Source: Nocardia sp. XZ_19_385 (GTDB lineage Bacteria; Actinomycetota; Actinomycetes; Mycobacteriales; Mycobacteriaceae). Taken from it: 64,000 nt of DNA. Each line of letters opens with the position of its first letter. Position 1 is the stretch's first letter. The stretch is taken from assembly GCF_015355755.1 (NCBI RefSeq), contig NZ_JACVEE010000004.1, positions 124,001 through 188,000 on the forward strand. The letters run 5' to 3'. The notes beneath the pieces were generated by a model that saw only the letters and a program-made list of their open reading frames with translations, was not told where the DNA came from and did no database searches. The position numbers and the translations under genes are program-made. This document shows positions 17,535-25,361 of the stretch, in pieces.

Positions 17535-18200
17535 ATGAGTGCCCCCGTCAGCCGCCGTGCCCGTCCGGCGAAAGCGCCGCTCAGCCGCGATGTCATAGTC
17601 GAAACCGGCCTGCGGATCCTCGACCGCGAAGGCCTGGCGGCTCTCACCATGCGCCGCGTCGCCCAGGACCTCGACACCGGCGCGGCCTCGCTATACGTCT
17701 ATGTCGCTAACCGCGACGACCTGATGGCGGCGATGCTGGACCACGTGCTCGGCACTGTCCCGGAGCCGCAGGGCGGCAGTTGGAGGGAACGCCTGGACGT
17801 GCTGGTCGAATCGGCGGTGGCCGTGATGAGCAAGCACGAAGGTCTCGCGCTGGTGGCGCTCGGCGCGATACCCACCAGCCCGAACGCCCTCGCGCTGTTC
17901 GAACGCCTGCTGAAACTGCTCGACGAAGGCGGCCTGGACCCGCGCACCAGCTCCTGGGCCGTCGACCTGCTGTATCTCTACATCACCGCGCAGGCCGCCG
18001 AACAGAGCGCCTACAACGTGAAAGGCGGCACCACGGAAACCAATATCGCCGCCGCCCAGCAGAAACTCGACGAGCTACCCGCCGACCGCTACCCGATGAT
18101 CGCGGGCCTGCGCGAACACCTGCTCTACAGCGGTGATGCCCGCGAGGGATGGGCGCTGCGCGTGCTGATCAACGGAATACTCGCTACGCCGGCCGAGTAA
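17535..18200 (+). CDS. TetR/AcrR-family transcriptional regulator
   Basis: A 221-residue repressor. The N-terminal helix-turn-helix reads SRDVIVETGLRILDREGLAALTMRRVAQDLDTGAASLYVYVANRDDLMAAMLDHVLG, with the family YxYxxxRDDL recognition end. The C-terminal ligand domain (about residues 80-221) resembles the TetR_C group that binds small hydrophobic ligands. ATG 17535 is the first start after the operators. The likely target is the divergent NmrA-like gene plus itself, through three CGAAC-N3-GTTCG sites. The ligand is unknown. The GNAT gene follows 19 bp downstream and may be cotranscribed. Confidence 0.88.
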   Translation: MSAPVSRRARPAKAPLSRDVIVETGLRILDREGLAALTMRRVAQDLDTGAASLYVYVANRDDLMAAMLDHVLGTVPEPQGGSWRERLDVLVESAVAVMSKHEGLALVALGAIPTSPNALALFERLLKLLDEGGLDPRTSSWAVDLLYLYITAQAAEQSAYNVKGGTTETNIAAAQQKLDELPADRYPMIAGLREHLLYSGDAREGWALRVLINGILATPAE

Positions 18201-18219
18201 ATCCGTGCCAGGATCTGTG

Positions 18220-18747
18220 ATGCGAAAGATTAGGCAGGCGACCGAGGCCGACCTGCCGGTACTGCAGGACATCGAACGCGCCGCGGGAAAACCGTTCGCG
18301 GACATAGGAATGCAGTCCGTCGCCGACGACGACCCGCCATCCCTGTCGACGCTGCGCGAATTCCAGCGCGTCGGCCGCGCCTGGGTCCGCCCCGACGATG
18401 CGGACCGCCCGATCGGCTATCTCGTCCTCGGCCTGGTCGACGGCAACGCCCACATCGATCAGGTATCGGTAGACCCCGAATACGTCGGTCAGCGCATCGG
18501 CAAAGGCTTGATCGATCACGCCGCCGCATGGTCGAAAAGCGAAGGCCTGCAAGCGATCACGCTCACAACGTTCACCGAGGTCCCGTGGAACGGCCCATAT
18601 TACGAGCGCCTGGGCTTCCGCTACCTTTTACCCGACCAGGAGACACCGGGCCTCCGCGAACTACGCGCTGCCGAATCTGCACACGGCCTAGACCGCTGGC
18701 CCCGGGCCTGCATGCGCGCGGAGCTCGCCGATTGGGTCTTCGACTGA
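18220..18747 (+). CDS. GNAT-family N-acetyltransferase
   Basis: A 175-residue acetyl-CoA-dependent acetyltransferase. It starts MRKIRQATEADLPVLQDIERAAGKPFADIGM and has the acetyl-CoA pyrophosphate loop in IDQVSVDPEYVGQRIGKGLIDHAAAW (Q/RxxGxG/A pattern QRIGKG), then TLTTFTEVPWNGPYYERLGFRYL, the usual C-terminal strand-helix with a Tyr near the thiol. The substrate is unknown. ATG 18220 has AGGA 7 nt upstream. Its final 16 codons and the 70 bp after it are duplicated about 187 bp downstream (see the repeat entries). Confidence 0.88.
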   Translation: MRKIRQATEADLPVLQDIERAAGKPFADIGMQSVADDDPPSLSTLREFQRVGRAWVRPDDADRPIGYLVLGLVDGNAHIDQVSVDPEYVGQRIGKGLIDHAAAWSKSEGLQAITLTTFTEVPWNGPYYERLGFRYLLPDQETPGLRELRAAESAHGLDRWPRACMRAELADWVFD

Positions 18748-18810
18748 TATCAGCTGCGCGCCTCGGCTGAATTGCCGCGCTCGGCAACCGGTTCGCGCAA
18801 TTCGGCTGCA
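18691..18810 (+). repeat. Direct repeat, copy 1 (3' end of the GNAT gene and flank)
   Basis: About 120 bp covering the last 16 codons of the GNAT gene and the sequence after its stop. It matches 18878-18998 with scattered substitutions and one extra base. The downstream part also folds: GAATTGC and GCAATTC flank CGCGCTCGGCAACCGGTTCG. Confidence 0.7.
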
Positions 18811-18877
18811 CTGGCTGGACTTGCCGCCCGCCGCCTGCGGGGGAAAAGCTCACCAATTGGGCCCTTGGGCCGACCAC

Positions 18878-18998
18878 GACCTCTGGCCCCGCGCCCTGTA
18901 TGCGCGCGGAGCTCGGCGATTGGGTCTTCGACTGACATCGGCTGCGCCTGGGGCGAGTTGCCGCGCTCGGCAACCGGTTCGTGCAATTCCGGCGTGCG
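18878..18998 (+). repeat. Direct repeat, copy 2 (detached GNAT gene tail)
   Basis: A second copy of the GNAT 3' end, including GATTGGGTCTTCGACTGA, then TTGCCGCGCTCGGCAACCGG. One inserted base breaks the GNAT reading frame, so this copy is not coding. It ends just before the stop of the convergent glpD gene. Confidence 0.7.
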
Positions 18999-19002
18999 CA
19001 GG

Positions 19003-20556
19003 TCAGCTGATGGTGGTTATGCAGGCGGAGGATGCGGCGGGGAGGGCGGCGGCGCGGTCTTCGGGGACCAGGCCGATGCGGGTGCGGCGGTCGAGGAGGT
19101 CGTCGGGGGTCAGGGCGCCCTCGTGGGTTATGGCGAAGGCGAATTCGGCTGCGGTGACGTCGATTCCGGGGGCGACCGCGGCTTGCATGGCGCGGTTGCC
19201 GTCGGTCGCGGCGAGGACGGTCGGTGCTTCGCTGCCGTAGCGTTCGACCAGGAGTTGGGGGGCGGCGATGCGGTCGCGGGCGGCGCCGGATACCGCGCCC
19301 ACCAAGGGAAGTCGTTTGGTGCGGCATGGGTCGGCGGTGAGGTTTCCCGCGGTGATTGCCGCGTCGACGGCGTCCTCGGCCATTTGGCGGTAGGTGGTGA
19401 GTTTGCCGCCGACGACGGTGATGACGCCGTTGGGGGAGTGCAGGACGGCGTGCTTGCGGGAGATGTCGGCGGTGCTGCCGTCGCCGGTTTTCAGCAGGGG
19501 GCGCAGGCCGGCGTAGGAGCCGCGGATGTCGTTCCGGGTCAGCGGTTCTCGCAGGGCGGTGTTGATGGTGTCGAGGAGGAAGTCGATCTCGGAGTCGGTG
19601 GGCTTCGGTTCGTCGGGGACCGGGCCGGGGGCGTCCTCGTCGGTCAGTCCGAGGTAGACGCGGCCGTGGGCGGCCGGGAACGCGAACACGAAACGGCTGG
19701 TGGAGCCGGGAACGGGCACGGTCAGCGACGCGGTGAGCCCGCCGAAGGCTGCGGCGTCGAAGACCAGGTGGGTGCCGCGGCTCGGGCGCAGTTCGATGCT
19801 CGGATCGACCTGATCGGCCCACACGCCGGTCGCATTCAGCACGGCGCGTGGCCGGACCTGCAAAGTCTCCCCGCTGAGGGTGTCACGCAGTGTGGCCGAA
19901 TTACCGGTCACATCAAGGGCTTCCACGCGGGTGAGCACGGTCGCGCCCCGCGCCGCGGCGGTGCGAGCCAACGCGACCACGAGGCGGGCGTCGTCGACGA
20001 GCTGCCCGTCCCACGCCTGCAGGCCGCCGCTCAAGCCCTCCCGGCGCACCGTCGGAGCCAACCGCAGCGCCTCGGCGGCCGCGATCCGTCGCGAGCGGGG
20101 GAGCAGAGCGGACGGCGTTCCGGCGCTGCGCCGCAACACATCTCCCGCCACGAACCCGGCGCGGATCAACGCGCGCTGGGCAGCACCGATCCCCGGCAGC
20201 AGCGGCACTACCTGCGGTATCGAGCGCACCAGATGCGGAGCAGTTGTCCGAAGCAGAATTCCGCGTTCGACAGCACTCTCGTGCGCGATCCCGACCTGCC
20301 CACTGGCCAGATACCGCAGCCCGCCGTGCACCAGCTTCGAGCTCCAGCGGCTGGTCCCGAACGCCAGATCGTGCCGCTCCACCAGCACCGTTCGCAGTCC
20401 ACGGGCCGCCGCATCCAGCGCGGCTCCGGCCCCGGTGACACCGCCGCCGATGACAAGCAGATCGATGTCGCCCGTATCTCCGAGCTCCTGCAGCTCGCGC
20501 TCCCGGCGGACGGCATTCAGCGCCGGGTCTCCGTTCCGTGCCGAATTCGCAGTCAT
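19003..20556 (-). CDS. glpD: Glycerol-3-phosphate dehydrogenase, FAD-dependent (GlpD type)
   Basis: A 517-residue membrane-associated flavoenzyme that oxidises sn-glycerol-3-phosphate to DHAP and passes electrons to quinone. Seen: the FAD-binding DLLVIGGGVTGAGAALDAAARGLRTVLVERHDLAFGTSRWSSKLVHGGLRYL (residues about 32-84), VLNATGVWAD, SRGTHLVFD, FVFAFPAAHGRVYLGLTDEDAPG and SYAGLRPLL, then VVGGKLTTYRQMAEDAVDAA. The C-terminal DAO_C domain follows. ATG 20556 overlaps the tetR stop by one base (TGATG), so the two are translationally coupled. The divergent agpS-dagK pair shares the same operator, which suggests one regulon around DHAP/G3P. Confidence 0.93.
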   Translation of the reverse strand: MTANSARNGDPALNAVRRERELQELGDTGDIDLLVIGGGVTGAGAALDAAARGLRTVLVERHDLAFGTSRWSSKLVHGGLRYLASGQVGIAHESAVERGILLRTTAPHLVRSIPQVVPLLPGIGAAQRALIRAGFVAGDVLRRSAGTPSALLPRSRRIAAAEALRLAPTVRREGLSGGLQAWDGQLVDDARLVVALARTAAARGATVLTRVEALDVTGNSATLRDTLSGETLQVRPRAVLNATGVWADQVDPSIELRPSRGTHLVFDAAAFGGLTASLTVPVPGSTSRFVFAFPAAHGRVYLGLTDEDAPGPVPDEPKPTDSEIDFLLDTINTALREPLTRNDIRGSYAGLRPLLKTGDGSTADISRKHAVLHSPNGVITVVGGKLTTYRQMAEDAVDAAITAGNLTADPCRTKRLPLVGAVSGAARDRIAAPQLLVERYGSEAPTVLAATDGNRAMQAAVAPGIDVTAAEFAFAITHEGALTPDDLLDRRTRIGLVPEDRAAALPAASSACITTIS

Positions 20557-21164
20557 CACAGTGCCTTTCCGGTGGACTCGGGGCGGAGATATCCGTCGAT
20601 GGCGTGGGCCAGTTCGGTGTCGAGCGCGGTACCCGAGAGCAGCGGCTCGACGGTGCCCGCGGATTGCACCGCGGACTGGGAGATCAGCAGGAGCATGGTG
20701 GCGAGGTGCTCGGGGTCGCCGGGGCGGATGGAGCCGTCGCGCTGGCCGTCGCGGATGCCGGCGGCGAAGAGGGTGATGAGGCTGCGCTGGTTGCGGCCGA
20801 GGCGGCCGAAGACGTAGGTCAGCATGAGGTCGGTGTCGGTGCGAAAGATCTTGCCGAACAGCGGGTTCGAGCGGATCTTGGCGGCGCCGGTGACGATGCC
20901 TCGCACGAGCCGGGTGCGGCCGGTGCCCGCGGTGGGCATGGCGGAGGCGAGAATGGTGCGCAGTTCACGCACCAGCAGCTCGGCGACCAGGGCCCCGGTG
21001 TCGGGCCAGCGGCGGTAGACGGTGGGCCGGCTGACCCCGGCGCGGCGCGCCACCTCGGTGAGGGTGGTGCGGCGGACGCCGAATTCTTCGACGCAGGCGC
21101 GGGCCGCATCGAAGATCGCGAGGTCGATGGCGGACAGCTCGGGTTCGATGTCGTGCTCAGGCAT
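20556..21164 (-). CDS. TetR-family regulator coupled to glpD
   Basis: A 202-residue repressor. The HTH reads AIFDAARACVEEFGVRRTTLTEVARRAGVSRPTVYRRWPDTGALVAELLVREL; the rest is a helical ligand domain with no recognised motif. ATG 21164 has GAGGAG 5 nt upstream. It is cotranscribed with glpD (1-base overlap) and divergent from agpS. A long palindrome fills the 45-bp gap between them, so it probably represses both directions. The ligand could be a lipid, acyl-CoA or glycerol-phosphate compound, but that is inference. Confidence 0.88.
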   Translation of the reverse strand: MPEHDIEPELSAIDLAIFDAARACVEEFGVRRTTLTEVARRAGVSRPTVYRRWPDTGALVAELLVRELRTILASAMPTAGTGRTRLVRGIVTGAAKIRSNPLFGKIFRTDTDLMLTYVFGRLGRNQRSLITLFAAGIRDGQRDGSIRPGDPEHLATMLLLISQSAVQSAGTVEPLLSGTALDTELAHAIDGYLRPESTGKAL

Positions 21165-21174
21165 GTGTCTCCTC

Positions 21175-21207
21175 GTTACTGCTTGACACTCTATGTCAAA
21201 CTGTAAC
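21175..21207. promoter_or_regulatory. 33-bp palindromic operator between tetR-glpD and agpS-dagK
   Basis: The layout is GTTAC, 3 nt, TTGACA, 5-nt centre, TGTCAA, 3 nt, GTAAC, with perfect arms. TTGACA on either strand could also serve as a -35 box. It occupies nearly the whole 45-bp gap between the divergent start codons. Confidence 0.75.
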
Positions 21208-21209
21208 GC

Positions 21210-22835
21210 ATGGTCGATACGCAATTCAAAAACCCCGGCGGGGCGGCAGAAGCAGCGAGTATGGTGTGGGACGCCTGGGGTATTCCGGCCGGACAGCAGC
21301 CACTTTCGGCGCAGATCCGGGGCCTGCTGGCGCAGGTGTTCGGAGTGTCCGGTAGCCCGGTAGCGCGCCGCGATGAGGGCGACGTGCCCCTCCGTGAGTC
21401 GGCCCTGACGCCGGCGCAGCGGAGCGGGTTGGTCGCGGTGGTCGGCGCGGCCAATGTGTCGGCCGACCATCACGATCGCCTGTTGCGCGCGGGCGGCAAG
21501 AGCACCCCCGATCTGCTGCGACGCCGCGTCGACGGTCCGCAGGACGCCCCCGACGCGGTGGTCTTCCCAGCCGATCACGAGCAGGTCCTCGCGGTCCTGG
21601 AGTACTGCGCGAGCCATGAGGTCGCGGTTGTCCCGTTCGGCGGCGGCACCAGCGTGGTCGGCGGCGTCGACCCGGTGCGCGGTCGCTTCGCCACCGTGAT
21701 CGCCTTGGACTTGCGGCGGCTGGCCGCGGTGTCGGAGATCGATCCGGTGAGCGGCACGGCCACCCTCGGCGCCGGGCTCACCGGCCCGCAGGCGGAGGAA
21801 CTGCTCGGCGCGCACGGTCTTTCGATCGGACACTTCCCGCAGAGTTTCGAATTCGCCAGCATCGGCGGTTTCGCGGCCACCCGGTCCTCCGGGCAGGCCT
21901 CGGCCGGCTACGGCCGCTTCGACGATATGGTCCAGCGGCTGAAAGTCGCTACGCCCATGGGGACTTTGGAGTTGGGCCGCGCCCCGGCCTCGGCCGCCGG
22001 ACCGGATCTGCGCGAACTGTTCGTCGGCTCCGAGGGCACGCTCGGCGTGATCACGGAGGTAACGCTGCGGGTGCATCCGAAGCCGGAAACCATTGCCTAC
22101 CAAGCCTGGTCGTTCCCCGACTTCGCCACCGGCGCCGCCGCGCTGCGCACCGTTGTGCAGGCCGGCGCCGCACCGACCGTGCTGCGGTTGTCCGACGAGG
22201 CGGAGACCGGCCTGAACCTGGCCCGCTCCGGGGATGTCGGCGGCAACGCCGTCACGGGCTGCCTGGCCATCACCACCTTCGAAGGAACCGAAGCGCACGT
22301 CGCGGCACGCTCGGCGGAGGCGCACGCCCTGCTCACCGCGGCGGGTGGGGCCGCGCTGGGCGACAAGCCTGCTCAGGAATGGGAGCACGGCCGCTTCAAG
22401 GCCCCGTACATGCGCGATGCCCTGCTCGATGTCGGCGTGCTGTGCGAAACCCTGGAGACCGCGACCACCTGGTCGAACCTGGCCGAGCTCAAGGCGAAGG
22501 TGACTGCGGCACTGACGGATTCGCTCACCGCGCAGGGCACCCCGGCGCTGGTCATGTGCCACATCTCGCACACCTACCCGACCGGCGCCTCGCTGTACTT
22601 CACCGTCGTCGCCAAACAGCTCGAAGACCCGATTGCCCAGTGGGGCATCGCCAAACAGGCGGCGGGCGACGCGATCATGGCAGCCGGCGGCACCATCACC
22701 CACCATCACGCGGTCGGCACCGACCATCGCCAGTGGATCCCGAGCGAAGTCGGCGACCTCGGCGTGCGCGTATTGCGGGCCGTGAAAAAGGAATTGGATC
22801 CCGCGGGCATCCTCAATCCTGGAAAACTGATCTGA
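21210..22835 (+). CDS. agpS: Alkyl-dihydroxyacetonephosphate synthase-like FAD enzyme
   Basis: A 541-residue VAO/PCMH flavoprotein. The FAD domain has VVPFGGGTSVVGGVDP and FVGSEGTLGVITEVTLRVHP. The AGPS hallmarks are present: VMCHISHTYPTGASLYFTVV, where mammalian AGPS has SHxYxxGAxxYF with its catalytic Tyr, and ITHHHAVGTDHRQW, the AGPS HHHGVG triple-His. AGPS swaps the acyl chain of acyl-DHAP for a fatty alcohol to make an ether lipid precursor; M. tuberculosis Rv3107c is a homolog. The real substrate here is unproven. ATG 21210 lies just after the operator; ATG 21261 is an alternative start. The stop overlaps the next ATG (TGATG). Confidence 0.85.
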   Translation: MVDTQFKNPGGAAEAASMVWDAWGIPAGQQPLSAQIRGLLAQVFGVSGSPVARRDEGDVPLRESALTPAQRSGLVAVVGAANVSADHHDRLLRAGGKSTPDLLRRRVDGPQDAPDAVVFPADHEQVLAVLEYCASHEVAVVPFGGGTSVVGGVDPVRGRFATVIALDLRRLAAVSEIDPVSGTATLGAGLTGPQAEELLGAHGLSIGHFPQSFEFASIGGFAATRSSGQASAGYGRFDDMVQRLKVATPMGTLELGRAPASAAGPDLRELFVGSEGTLGVITEVTLRVHPKPETIAYQAWSFPDFATGAAALRTVVQAGAAPTVLRLSDEAETGLNLARSGDVGGNAVTGCLAITTFEGTEAHVAARSAEAHALLTAAGGAALGDKPAQEWEHGRFKAPYMRDALLDVGVLCETLETATTWSNLAELKAKVTAALTDSLTAQGTPALVMCHISHTYPTGASLYFTVVAKQLEDPIAQWGIAKQAAGDAIMAAGGTITHHHAVGTDHRQWIPSEVGDLGVRVLRAVKKELDPAGILNPGKLI

Positions 22836-23782
22836 TGACAACGGCGTCACCCCTGTCCTCGGCTCTCGTCGTCACCAATCGGCTCTCCGGGCTGGGCAAA
22901 GGTCACGACGTCGCGACCGCCGCCATCGCCCGGCTCGCCGAACGCGGCGTCGAGGTCACCGAGATCCGCGCCCCCTCGGCGGCGGAATCCGTGCGCCTGG
23001 TGCGGGATTCACTCTCCGGAGCGATCCGGCCGGACGCGGTCATCTGCGTCGGCGGCGACGGTTTGATGAACGTCATGCTGGAAGCCGTTGCGCAGACCGG
23101 TGTTCCGCTCGGCCTGGTGCCCAGCGGCACCGGCAACGACCTGGCCCGGGCCCTCGGCGTCCCCACCGACGACCCGGAGGCCGCCGCGGACGTGGCGGTT
23201 GCGGGCCGCACCCGCGTCCTGGATCTCGGCCGCATCGAAGCGCCCGGCGCCGCACCGATGTGGTTCGCGACCATCACCGGCACCGGTTTCGACGCGCGAG
23301 TGACCTTGCGCGCCAACGAGATGCGCTGGCCCAAAGGCCCGCTGCGCTACACCTTCGCGGCGGTGGCCGAACTGGCGGGCGGGCTCTCGGTGCCCTACCG
23401 GATCGAACTGTCCGGCGTCGCACCCGGCGCCCTCGACAATCCGGCGGGCGACACCGTCATCGAGACCGACGCGGTCATGGTCGCTGTCGGCAACACCCGC
23501 ACCTACGGCGGCGGCATGCTGATCTGCCCCGACGCTGAACCCGACGACGGTCTGCTCGACATCACCGTCGTCGGTGCGGTGCCGCGACGGGAAATGCTCA
23601 AACTGCTCCCGGCCCTGTCGGCGGGCAAGCGCATCGACCACCCGGCGGTCACCCAATATCGGGTCGCGGCAGTCACTTTGACGGCCGCGGGCGCACCGGC
23701 GACGGCGGACGGCGAGCCGGCGGGCACGCTCCCGATCACGCTGCGCGCGGTTCCGGCCGCGTTGACGGTGCTGGTGCCCTGA
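22835..23782 (+). CDS. Diacylglycerol kinase family lipid kinase
   Basis: A 315-residue soluble lipid kinase of the DAGK/sphingosine-kinase/YegS family, which phosphorylates diacylglycerol or a similar lipid alcohol with ATP. Motifs: DAVICVGGDGLMNVMLEAVAQTGVPLGLVPSGTGNDLARALG, containing the GGDGT-like nucleotide loop (here GGDGL) and the PxGTGND motif, then VLDLGRI, TGTGFDARV and YGGGMLICPDAEPDDGLLDITVV. It is coupled to agpS by a 1-base overlap. Making phosphatidic acid or a phospho-ether lipid next to an AGPS-like enzyme is a sensible pathway. Its stop is 6 bp from that of the convergent ATPase gene. Confidence 0.9.
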   Translation: MTTASPLSSALVVTNRLSGLGKGHDVATAAIARLAERGVEVTEIRAPSAAESVRLVRDSLSGAIRPDAVICVGGDGLMNVMLEAVAQTGVPLGLVPSGTGNDLARALGVPTDDPEAAADVAVAGRTRVLDLGRIEAPGAAPMWFATITGTGFDARVTLRANEMRWPKGPLRYTFAAVAELAGGLSVPYRIELSGVAPGALDNPAGDTVIETDAVMVAVGNTRTYGGGMLICPDAEPDDGLLDITVVGAVPRREMLKLLPALSAGKRIDHPAVTQYRVAAVTLTAAGAPATADGEPAGTLPITLRAVPAALTVLVP

Positions 23783-23788
23783 CTCCGG

Positions 23789-24499
23789 TCAGCGGTCGAA
23801 CGCGACGCGATCGAGGTGATTGATGGTGCCGCGATCGACGAGAACGGCAGAGCTGGACGATCGGACGGGGGACCGCGGCTCGTCGGCGGTCATCCGGTCG
23901 GTGAGCCGCGCCCAGCGGCGGCAGTGCAGCGTGAAGAAGAATCCGTTGACCCTGCGCCCGCGCGCGTACTGCCCCGCTCGGGCGACCGTCGGCGGCACGT
24001 CGAGCATGATCAGGTGTAGTTCACGGCCGTAGCGCACGGACCAGTGCGCGATCAGGCGCCGCGCCCAGCCGAAGGTGGCGCAGTCGTGGATCACGACCGG
24101 CCCGCGCGCGTCCCGCAGCGCCGCCCGGATTCCCGCGTAGTGCGCCACGTGGACCACCGGCCGCCACAGCGGATAGGGGAGCCAGCCGAGCTTGTGCCGC
24201 AACCGATTCCGCGTGTGCTGGGAGTCGAGCACGATGGAACCCGCCGGACCCCGCGGCGGCTCTTCCAGCTCCGCGGTCGCACCGAAGAACATCCGCAGCG
24301 CCGTGCTCTTGCCCGCTCCGGGGACACCCGCGAAGATCAACGCCGAGGTTGCGGGGTAACGCAATTCGTCGATCGCGGCGCTGCGCAAGTCGTGGATCGC
24401 GTCCGGGGTCAGGGCGCGCAAAGACGCGGTTCGGTACCCGGGGTCGGGGTAGTGCGACTCCGTGGAGTGCACCGGTAGAGCGTCGAGCGGGGGGTTCAC
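23789..24499 (-). CDS. P-loop ATPase/kinase of unknown target
   Basis: A 236-residue protein. ALIFAGVPGAGKSTALRMFF (about residues 54-73) is a Walker A, and GSIVLDSQHTRNRLR and GPVVIHDCATFGWARRLI provide acidic strands. The fold is that of small P-loop kinases or AAA-like ATPases; LIMLDVPPTVARAGQYARGR resembles the lid region of nucleoside/shikimate-type kinases (DVxxxVxxxGQxxRGR). The substrate is unknown. The GTG start at 24499 is uncertain because AGGAGG lies only about 2 nt upstream; a later GTG (VHSTESHYPDPGYRT) is possible. It is convergent with dagK. Confidence 0.7.
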   Translation of the reverse strand: MNPPLDALPVHSTESHYPDPGYRTASLRALTPDAIHDLRSAAIDELRYPATSALIFAGVPGAGKSTALRMFFGATAELEEPPRGPAGSIVLDSQHTRNRLRHKLGWLPYPLWRPVVHVAHYAGIRAALRDARGPVVIHDCATFGWARRLIAHWSVRYGRELHLIMLDVPPTVARAGQYARGRRVNGFFFTLHCRRWARLTDRMTADEPRSPVRSSSSAVLVDRGTINHLDRVAFDR

Positions 24500-24628
24500 C
24501 CCTCCTAGCGTTCACCAGTCCGCCACGATTCGGCAACCGGGAAAACCCTGATTTTCCACCGGATTTGCCCCGAAGGACACCCGATCAGCGGTCCGACCAG
24601 CCGGTTTACTCCGACGGTGTGGACGCCG

Positions 24629-25222
24629 TCACGACTGCGTTTTGCTCTTCGGCCGGGCCCGCACATGCATGCGTTCACCTTGACTGCCGAACAGACTGAG
24701 GATCTCGACCGGCCCGCGTCCGGCGCTGCCGAACCAATGTGGTTGGCGGGTATCGAATTCCGCGGTTTCGCCGGGACCGAGGACGAGATCGTGCTCGGCC
24801 AGGATAAGCCGCAGCTGCCCCGACAGCACATAGAGCCACTCATGGCCCTCGTGCACCCGCGGATCCGGCTCGCTGCGATCCGTCGGAATGATCATCTTGT
24901 AGGCCTGCAGCGGACCGGGCTGTTTGGTCAGCGGCAGGACCGTGGTGCCGTTGACCTTGCGCACGGTCGGATGCACCCGGGGGTCGGCGATCTTGGGTGC
25001 CGCCACCAGCTCGTCCAGCGGCACCTGCAACGCCATCGCGACCGGCAGCAGCAGCTCCAGACTGGCCTTGCGCTGCCCCGACTCCAGGCGCGACAGGGTG
25101 CTCTTGGAGATCCCCGTCGTCTCGGCCAGCGCGGTCAGCGTGATGTCACGGTGGGTGCGCAGCGCCTTGAGCCGGGGTCCGATGCCCGCCAGCGTGCCGG
25201 CGATTCCAGGCTGATTCTGCAT
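24629..25222 (-). CDS. XRE-family regulator with C-terminal cupin domain
   Basis: A 197-residue regulator. The N-terminal Cro/CI HTH reads IGPRLKALRTHRDITLTALAETTGISKSTLSRLESGQRKASLELLLPVAMAL, and the C-terminal cupin (about residues 110-185) reads VHEGHEWLYVLSGQLRLILAEHDLVLGPGETAEFDTRQPHWFG. Such proteins sense small metabolites. It faces the thioredoxin-reductase-like gene, and the 139-bp gap holds two GCAAC-N4-GTTGC palindromes. ATG 25222 is chosen; GGAG is only 2 nt away, so the in-frame GTG at 25237 remains possible. Confidence 0.85.
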   Translation of the reverse strand: MQNQPGIAGTLAGIGPRLKALRTHRDITLTALAETTGISKSTLSRLESGQRKASLELLLPVAMALQVPLDELVAAPKIADPRVHPTVRKVNGTTVLPLTKQPGPLQAYKMIIPTDRSEPDPRVHEGHEWLYVLSGQLRLILAEHDLVLGPGETAEFDTRQPHWFGSAGRGPVEILSLFGSQGERMHVRARPKSKTQS

Positions 25223-25252
25223 CACTCCAGTGCACACCTATATCCCGAGATC

Positions 25253-25315
25253 GGCAACCTTTGTTGCCGTTACCGGGACGCTCGGCATTTCCCGAAAATA
25301 GCAACGAATGTTGCC
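25253..25315. promoter_or_regulatory. Two GCAAC-N4-GTTGC operators between the XRE-cupin and flavoprotein genes
   Basis: GGCAAC-CTTT-GTTGCC at 25253-25268 is a perfect 16-bp palindrome. AGCAAC-GAAT-GTTGCC at 25300-25315 keeps the same 5-bp core arms. The starts are 47 bp apart. They lie in the divergent gap, where the XRE-cupin regulator is the obvious candidate to bind. Confidence 0.6.
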
Positions 25316-25361
25316 GGGACCGCATATCGGCGGCAGCCTGGTTTCCGGAGGTGATCGTCGA

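Noticed and set aside
21165..22850. An upstream extension of the TetR gene as one long minus-strand protein across agpS
   Set aside because: Only the part from ATG 21164 shows TetR features and a ribosome binding site; the rest is the shadow of agpS.
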